A stretch of DNA of 6,201 nt, from assembly GCA_016873355.1 (NCBI GenBank), contig VGXK01000131.1:1-6201 (forward strand), read 5' to 3'. Below, piece by piece: positions 1 to 4,015 of this stretch. Position 1 is the first letter of the stretch; each line of letters starts with the position of its first letter. The translations under genes were made by a program, and so were the position numbers. Below the pieces are notes generated by a model. It was not told the origin of the DNA and ran no database searches. It saw nothing but the letters and a program-made list of their open reading frames with translations. This DNA comes from Phycisphaerae bacterium. GTDB taxonomy: Bacteria > Planctomycetota > Phycisphaerae > Phycisphaerales > SM1A02.

Positions 1-8
1 CGAGACGA

Positions 9-74
9 GTGTGGCAAGGAGGGCGAAGCAGGCGGATCTTGAGGATCCGCCGATGGAGCCCGACGATGCCACAC
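9..74. repeat. Nested imperfect inverted repeat (three-helix hairpin)
   Basis: Three nested complementary segments are visible. The outer one is GTGTGGCA (9-16) with TGCCACAC (67-74). The middle one is GGGC (21-24) with GCCC (58-61). The inner one is GGCGGATC (31-38) with GATCCGCC (44-51), closed by a TTGAG loop. That gives 20 perfect pairs in 66 nt, separated by two nearly symmetric purine-rich internal loops (AGGA/GACGA and GAAGCA/GATGGA). No T-run follows on either strand, so it does not look like a classical intrinsic terminator. It could be a structured RNA element, a rho-independent-like stop of the GC-rich type, or a protein-binding site. The strand is undetermined. The pairing is seen directly; any function is inference. 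Confidence 0.5.
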
Positions 75-99
75 GAAGTCGCAGCCCGCCAGATCGCTG

Positions 100-151
100 T
101 GAATGAGGCGGAACCGCTCTGGAGCGGTGACGACTGAGGAGGAACCGCTCT
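100..151. repeat. Imperfect direct repeat, 21-bp copies 31 bp apart
   Basis: Positions 100-120 and 131-151 match at 18 of 21 bases and share the exact 11-mer GGAACCGCTCT. The first copy continues into a tight hairpin: ACCGCT (113-118), CTGG loop, AGCGGT (123-128). The second copy lies inside the loop of the larger inverted repeat at 131-172. The arrangement looks like a local duplication of a short hairpin-forming unit just downstream of prpD. Function unknown. Confidence 0.5.
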
Positions 152-172
152 CGCGGAGCAGGTCCTCAGTCG
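113..172 (-). terminator. Tandem hairpins at the prpD 3' end, possible transcription terminator
   Basis: A perfect 10-bp inverted repeat, CGACTGAGGA (131-140) with TCCTCAGTCG (163-172), encloses a 22-nt loop that has its own short stem (CCGC 145-148 with GCGG 153-156). The right arm includes the prpD stop codon (TGA, complement of 166-168). A second hairpin (113-128, 6-bp stem, CTGG loop) follows in the minus-strand reading direction. Position right at the operon end suits a terminator or a 3' mRNA-stabilising structure. There is no U-tract, so efficient intrinsic termination is uncertain. Confidence 0.4.
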
Positions 173-1734
173 AAGCGGCCGTGGTCGAGCAGTGGCGCGT
201 CGGTGAGCGACGCGAGTTCCGCCGCGCCGAGCGTGCCGAGCTGCTCCGCGCGTTCGATGAGCGGGCGCGGCGACGTCATGGCGATGCCTCCGAGCAGCTC
301 GAACTTGTGCGCAAGGATCGGCGCCAAGTCGGCGCCCGTGTTCCGGGCGTGGCCGCTCGGATACATGACGAGTCCGCTGTCGAGTTTCGCGCCGCCGCTC
401 GTCTCGATGACGACCGAGGTGGGAATTCCGTCCGGATAGCGGCGGTCGTACTCGGCGCCGCCGTGCTCGAACGCGATCAGCGACATGAGCCGACGCGTGT
501 CCGCGTTCGAAATCGAAGCGCCGTCGTAGTCGCGCGGAGCGAGCATGAGCGTGGTCCAGGCGCCGGCGTTCGAGCGAACGAGCGCCTCCGCCGCCGCGCC
601 GCCGGCCCGCGCCGTCTCCATCGCCTTGCGCAGCAGCGTGCCGACGATGTAGACCATCGAGTGGTCGGCGCTCTGGCGCGTCTTCGGGTCGCGCTTCGCC
701 GGGTCGCCGATGATTCCGAACGCGGGTTCGTACGCCACGATCGTGATCTTCGCGATCGCCCCCGGTTCGCGCAGGATCTCGGGGTGCCTGCGGAGCAGGT
801 CGATGGTGCCCTGGAGCGCGCCCGCGGACTGGTGCTCGTAGAGGCCGAGCTTGAAGTGCATGCCCATCACCGCGAAGTCGTCGCCCGACATCGACAGGAC
901 GAGGTCGAAGGGCGAGTCGCCCTGCGTCCGGACGAACTGGCGGAACATGCTCTCCGGGTTGCGGAAGATGTCGCGCGGTCCGAGGAACCCGCGCATCGAC
1001 CGCAACATGCAGAGGATCGCGAACTCGGTCGAGATCGCGGCGCTCGAGCCCTTGGAATCGGAGAGCTGCTTGCCGGCGCGGATCGCGCGCCAGGGAATGG
1101 CGTGGGCCACGAACATGCCGATGGCGCTTTCGATCTGCTCCGCGGAGGCGCCGAGCATCGCGCCGTAGACCGCGGCGCTCGCGATCGCGCCGTGCACCAC
1201 GTGGTCGATCTTGTACGTCTTCAGCGAGAAGACTTCGGCGAGGCGGCCGCGGATCTCGTCGATCGCCACCATGCCGCGAAGCGCGAACGCGCCGTCGCGC
1301 CCCGCAAGCTGCGCGGCGGCGATCGCCACGGGATAGAAGTCGTTGTGGCCGAATTCGCCCGCGGTGTGGCCGAGCGGCTTGTTGAAGCCGAAGTTCGTGC
1401 CGTTCGAGTCCCACTCGCGCACGGCGGCGGAATTCGCCACGATCGCCTTCTCGGGCTTCACCTTCACGCTCGATCCGAAGAAGGGCACGCCCTTCGCGTC
1501 GGGATACGCGAGCGCTTCCTCGCGCAGCAGTCGCGGCGCGTTCGTGCCCATCGCGATGGCCGACAGTCCGCAGAGCAGCGCGTCGGTGTGGAAGCGCGTG
1601 GTGCGATCGAGCACCGCCGGCGAGGGCGCGCCGCGCTTCAGGAAGTCGATCGCGTACTGCCCGATGCCGAGCGCCTGGTTCGAGTTGCGCGGAAGCGAGA
1701 CGGTGGTCGATGGAGCGGCGGTGGTGGCGGTCAT
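166..1734 (-). CDS. prpD: MmgE/PrpD family protein, probable 2-methylcitrate dehydratase
   Basis: This 522-residue protein is slightly longer than E. coli PrpD (about 483). PrpD dehydrates 2-methylcitrate to 2-methylaconitate in the cytosolic methylcitrate cycle for propionyl-CoA. Recognisable family features, in order, are a helical N-terminal segment; an REWDSN segment (106-111) followed by a GH-rich stretch around 122-130, equivalent to the RWLDFND...HPSDN region of E. coli PrpD; a central helical segment with HVVHGAIASAA; TRQSADHS (352-359), matching the family's ADRDHC-type motif; and YPSGHAR near residue 460, matching YPIGHAR. The start is the ATG complement of 1732-1734, inside the stop codon of the preceding gene (ATGA overlap). 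I see no Shine-Dalgarno sequence, so translation is probably coupled. Some MmgE/PrpD relatives act on other substrates, so the family is firmer than the exact reaction. The longer reading frame continuing upstream to 2604 is only an antisense-free extension into the neighbouring gene's other frame. Confidence 0.9.
   Translation of the reverse strand: MTATTAAPSTTVSLPRNSNQALGIGQYAIDFLKRGAPSPAVLDRTTRFHTDALLCGLSAIAMGTNAPRLLREEALAYPDAKGVPFFGSSVKVKPEKAIVANSAAVREWDSNGTNFGFNKPLGHTAGEFGHNDFYPVAIAAAQLAGRDGAFALRGMVAIDEIRGRLAEVFSLKTYKIDHVVHGAIASAAVYGAMLGASAEQIESAIGMFVAHAIPWRAIRAGKQLSDSKGSSAAISTEFAILCMLRSMRGFLGPRDIFRNPESMFRQFVRTQGDSPFDLVLSMSGDDFAVMGMHFKLGLYEHQSAGALQGTIDLLRRHPEILREPGAIAKITIVAYEPAFGIIGDPAKRDPKTRQSADHSMVYIVGTLLRKAMETARAGGAAAEALVRSNAGAWTTLMLAPRDYDGASISNADTRRLMSLIAFEHGGAEYDRRYPDGIPTSVVIETSGGAKLDSGLVMYPSGHARNTGADLAPILAHKFELLGGIAMTSPRPLIERAEQLGTLGAAELASLTDAPLLDHGRFD
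1731..1734 (-). promoter_or_regulatory. ATGA stop/start overlap (translational coupling)
   Basis: On the minus strand the sequence reads ATGA: ATG (1734-1732) starts prpD and TGA (1733-1731) ends the cobalamin-domain/GTPase gene. No purine-rich Shine-Dalgarno sequence precedes it, since the upstream bases read GCTTCGAACGAC. Termination-reinitiation coupling is the expected mechanism, and the two proteins are therefore probably made together. Confidence 0.75.
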
Positions 1735-2897
1735 GTCGTTCGAAGCGTTCGAGCGGTGCGCGCGGAGCTCGATCCTGTCGCCGGCAGCAGCGCGTCGAGC
1801 AGTTCCGCCACGCCCTTGCCCTGCGTGGCGATCGTGTTGAGGATCGGCCGCCCCGAGGCGATGTCGAGCAGCTCGCGCACGAGCTTCGACTCGCCCGCGT
1901 GATCGGCCTTGTTCACGACGAAGAGGTCGGCGATCTCGAGCAGCCCCGCCTTGTCCATCTGCACGCTGTCGCCCATGCCCGGCACCACCACGACCGCGCA
2001 GCGATCGACGTGCCTGCGGATCGCCACGTCGTTCTGTCCCGCGCCGACCGTCTCGATGACGAGCCGGTCGAACCCGGCGCCGCCGATCAACTCGACGATC
2101 GTGTCGAGCGACGCGTAGTCCTCGCCCGCGATCGCAAGCGAGCGATAGAAGACCTGCTCGTCGACCGCGTTGAAGTCGACGCGCAACCGGTCGCCGAGCA
2201 GCGCGCCGGCGGTGATCGGACTCAGCGGATCGAACGCCACCACCGCGAGCCGGCCGCCGCGCCGCACTTCCTCGCGGGCCATCGACGCCACGAGCGTGCT
2301 CTTGCCCGCGCCCGGCGCGCCGGTGATGCCCACCACCTGCGCCGGTCGCCGTCGCGGCGCGTCCTTCGGAGCAGCGCCCGCGTGCGCGAGCGAGATGAGC
2401 CGCGCCAGCCGCGCGGTCGGGTGCTCGAACGACGCGGGGCCGTACGGTTTCGTCGCGCTCCGAACGCTCTCGACGATCTCGGCCATGCCGGTGCCGGTGT
2501 GGTAGACGCGGCGCACGCCGCCTTCGAGCAGCGTCTTCACGTCCTCCTGCGGAATGATGCCGCCCACGTTCACGATCATGTCCGGGCGCCCGACGACGCG
2601 GCACTCGTCGAGGAGCTTCGGCACGAGCACGAGATGGGAATTGCTCATCATGCTGCAGGCGATGCAGTCGGCGTCCTCGTCCCGCGCGCCGATCGCGAGC
2701 GATCTCGGGGTCTGCCAGAGGCCGGAGTAGATGACGTGCGCGCCGCTGTCGCGCAGCAGCCGCGCGATGAGCTTCACGCCGCGATCGTGGCCGTCGAGCC
2801 CCATCTTGCCGAGCAGCACGCGCGGCCGGTGGGAGAGATCGCCGCAGCGATCCTTCTTCTCGAGTGCGGTTGTCGGTTCGTTCACGGACCGCGCCAT
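1731..2897 (-). CDS. Cobalamin-binding domain fused to MeaB/ArgK-type GTPase (IcmF N-terminal-half-like)
   Basis: This is a 388-residue cytosolic protein with two domains. Residues about 24-147 form a B12-binding Rossmann-like domain of the methylmalonyl-CoA mutase type. It has the DxHxxG motif D35-G-H37-D-R-G40 (His37 should be the lower axial cobalt ligand), a Ser-rich SMMSNSH segment (82-88) and VGGIIP (111-116). Residues about 185-372 form a MeaB-family G domain: Walker A G193-APGAGKST-201, the DPLSP segment 223-227, ETVGAGQ 282-288 and NKAD 329-332. MeaB-type GTPases gate adenosylcobalamin loading and repair of acyl-CoA mutases. The order B12 domain then G domain is that of IcmF, but no substrate-binding TIM-barrel mutase domain follows, and the C-terminal dimerisation arm of free-standing MeaB also appears absent. 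The last 15 or so residues are Ser/Thr/Arg-rich and overlap the prpD start. The acyl-CoA substrate of its mutase partner is not determinable here. Confidence 0.92.
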   Translation of the reverse strand: MARSVNEPTTALEKKDRCGDLSHRPRVLLGKMGLDGHDRGVKLIARLLRDSGAHVIYSGLWQTPRSLAIGARDEDADCIACSMMSNSHLVLVPKLLDECRVVGRPDMIVNVGGIIPQEDVKTLLEGGVRRVYHTGTGMAEIVESVRSATKPYGPASFEHPTARLARLISLAHAGAAPKDAPRRRPAQVVGITGAPGAGKSTLVASMAREEVRRGGRLAVVAFDPLSPITAGALLGDRLRVDFNAVDEQVFYRSLAIAGEDYASLDTIVELIGGAGFDRLVIETVGAGQNDVAIRRHVDRCAVVVVPGMGDSVQMDKAGLLEIADLFVVNKADHAGESKLVRELLDIASGRPILNTIATQGKGVAELLDALLPATGSSSARTARTLRTT

Positions 2898-3045
2898 GGG
2901 GTCGCGGATCGTAGCGGTTTGTCCGCAGCGGGAGGTCGGCGGAGCTCGCTCACGGCATCGCGGCCGGGCAGCCGAGCATGCGGCGGCAGGTGAGCGGCGG
3001 CAGCGCGAACGTCGCGTCGACGAGCACGATCGCGCCGGCGCGTGG
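2898..3045. other. Intergenic spacer, 148 bp
   Basis: This gap lies between the stop codon of the membrane-protein gene and the ATG of the cobalamin-domain/GTPase gene. It holds the possible -10 hexamer at 2908-2913 and a perfect 12-bp palindrome CGCGCCGGCGCG (3031-3042), 3 nt past the upstream stop codon. I see no cobalamin-riboswitch-like conserved box and no supportable small gene. The spacing permits an internal promoter for the downstream operon. Confidence 0.6.
2908..2913 (-). promoter_or_regulatory. Possible -10 hexamer TACGAT upstream of the operon
   Basis: On the minus strand TACGAT lies 10 nt before the ATG at 2897 and matches TATAAT at 4 of 6 positions. No convincing -35 element is seen at the normal spacing, and no Shine-Dalgarno sequence precedes the ATG. 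If used, it would give a leaderless or nearly leaderless mRNA. Weak evidence. Confidence 0.2.
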
Positions 3046-3831
3046 TCACTCGCGCGGCGCGTTTCCCGTCGACGAACCGGATTCGACGGCGTCTCCTTCG
3101 GCGCCCGCGTCGCCCGCGCCGTCCGAGTTCGCCTCGGGTTCCGGCGCCTCCACGCGCTTCGCGTCCTCCGTCCATGCCTGCGGATGGAAGCGATAGGCGT
3201 AGAAGCCGATGATCTTGTGCATGTCGCGGTAGTCGTGATCGTCGAGCGTTTCGCGGCGGCCGTCCTTCAGCACGAGCCACGCCTTCCAGGTGGAGCGCTT
3301 GCCGCCGGTGAGCGAGCACCAGCGATTCATGTCGATGTCGACCACCTCGTCGAGCGGAATCGTGCTGGTCGGGGTGACGAGCGTGCCGTCGTCGTCGAGC
3401 GTCCAGACGCAACGCGTCATTCGGATGAGGCGCCAGGCGAAGAACGGCGCGCCGAGCACGCCGCATCCGATCACCCAGAGCCAGAGCTGGAGCGGTCGGT
3501 CGTACGCGGCGAGCTTCGGAGGCTCGCCGCCGTACTCGGCGTAGATTCGCTTGAGGGTTTCGTCGGCCTGCTCGTAGGCGACTCGATCCTCCTGCGAGAG
3601 CAGCGCCGCGGACGAGCCGGCCGCGGACCCGGAGCCCCCGGCGGGAGTCAGCTTCGCCTCGATGTCCGTGCGCACCTTGCGGGCGCTCTCGAGTTCCCGG
3701 TTCGCCTGGTCGATCGCGGGATACGCGACCCAGTAGTCGTACGCGCCCCAGACGGCGCCGACGAGGCAGAAGAGGGCGAAGCCCAGGTTGATGGCGAACG
3801 GTCCGCGCCGAAAGCTGGTCCTCACCTTCAT
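3046..3831 (-). CDS. Hypothetical membrane protein with two transmembrane helices and a PH-like cytoplasmic region
   Basis: I do not recognise a named family for this 261-residue protein. It has a basic N-terminus (KVRTSFRR), a first hydrophobic helix at about 12-31, then an extracytoplasmic loop of about 75 residues. That loop starts with a short charged coiled-coil-like helix (39-61) and holds a Gly/Ser/Ala linker (64-76). A second helix, rich in Trp, spans about 114-133. The rest (134-240) alternates short beta-like stretches (CVWTLDDDG, IPLDEVVDIDMNRW, WKAWLVLKDGR, ETLDDHDYRDM), resembling bacterial PH-like domains by eye only. The tail from about 228 is acidic and low complexity (Glu/Ala/Gly/Asp/Ser). 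Two helices with a basic N-terminus place both ends in the cytoplasm. Start is ATG at 3831, with no Shine-Dalgarno sequence. Codon use and GC content match the neighbours. Function unknown. Confidence 0.75.
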   Translation of the reverse strand: MKVRTSFRRGPFAINLGFALFCLVGAVWGAYDYWVAYPAIDQANRELESARKVRTDIEAKLTPAGGSGSAAGSSAALLSQEDRVAYEQADETLKRIYAEYGGEPPKLAAYDRPLQLWLWVIGCGVLGAPFFAWRLIRMTRCVWTLDDDGTLVTPTSTIPLDEVVDIDMNRWCSLTGGKRSTWKAWLVLKDGRRETLDDHDYRDMHKIIGFYAYRFHPQAWTEDAKRVEAPEPEANSDGAGDAGAEGDAVESGSSTGNAPRE

Positions 3832-4015
3832 CGCGGAGCATGGTAGCCGAGAACTTCACTCGATCGCGGCGTCCGGCGCGAGCGGCGCCGTCATCGCGCG
3901 ACTCGTCGCGCCGGCGGCGTGGACCGGTGCATCGATGGCGAGTACCTTGACGCACTCCGGCGGTGCCGCCAGGGCGTCGGGCGAAACGCCTGTGATGAAA
4001 CGGAGACCGACGGAC
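3832..4015. other. Divergent intergenic region, 184 bp
   Basis: This spacer lies between the minus-strand membrane-protein gene and the plus-strand hydrolase gene, so it should carry promoters for both. For the minus strand, a TACCAT hexamer (complement of 3840-3845) lies 8 nt before the ATG. For the plus strand, a GGAG (4002-4005) precedes the chosen ATG at 4016. TTGACG at 3947-3952 resembles a -35 box but has no -10 partner. A weak hairpin GGCGT/ACGCC (3973-3990) is also present. The hydrolase frame is open through the right part of this region, so its true start may lie within it. Confidence 0.5.
3840..3845 (-). promoter_or_regulatory. Possible -10 hexamer TACCAT upstream of the membrane-protein gene
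   Basis: TACCAT on the minus strand matches TATAAT at 4 of 6 positions and ends 8 nt before the ATG at 3831. No -35 element is visible. It mirrors the TACGAT before the other minus-strand operon, which also lacks a Shine-Dalgarno sequence. Weak evidence. Confidence 0.18.

Noticed and set aside
103..1902. 599-codon plus-strand open frame opposite prpD
   Set aside because: The predicted protein is Arg/Ala/Glu/His-rich low complexity with no domain, as expected for the antisense of a GC-rich gene; the opposite strand encodes a clear PrpD homologue.
1735..2604. Extension of the prpD frame upstream to 2604, giving an 812-residue product
   Set aside because: The extra 290 residues are Arg-rich, out-of-frame translation of the GTPase gene; the ATGA overlap start at 1734 fits PrpD length and homology.
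1710..2993. 427-codon plus-strand frame opposite the cobalamin-domain/GTPase gene
   Set aside because: Arg/His/Ala-rich antisense translation; the real gene is on the minus strand with Walker A and DxHxxG motifs.
3031..3042. 12-bp perfect palindrome CGCGCCGGCGCG
   Set aside because: Composed only of G and C in GC-rich DNA, so a chance occurrence is likely; as RNA it gives only a 4-bp stem and no terminator context.
2898..3045. Possible cobalamin riboswitch upstream of the B12-domain gene
   Set aside because: The gap is short and shows no B12-box-like conserved segment.
3947..3952. TTGACG as a -35 box for the hydrolase
   Set aside because: No -10-like hexamer at 16-18 bp spacing, since the bases there are CAGGGC.
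2882..3955. 357-codon minus-strand frame overlapping the membrane protein in another frame
   Set aside because: Highly Arg-rich, no hydrophobic segments or motifs; the overlapping frame 3831-3046 gives sensible membrane helices.
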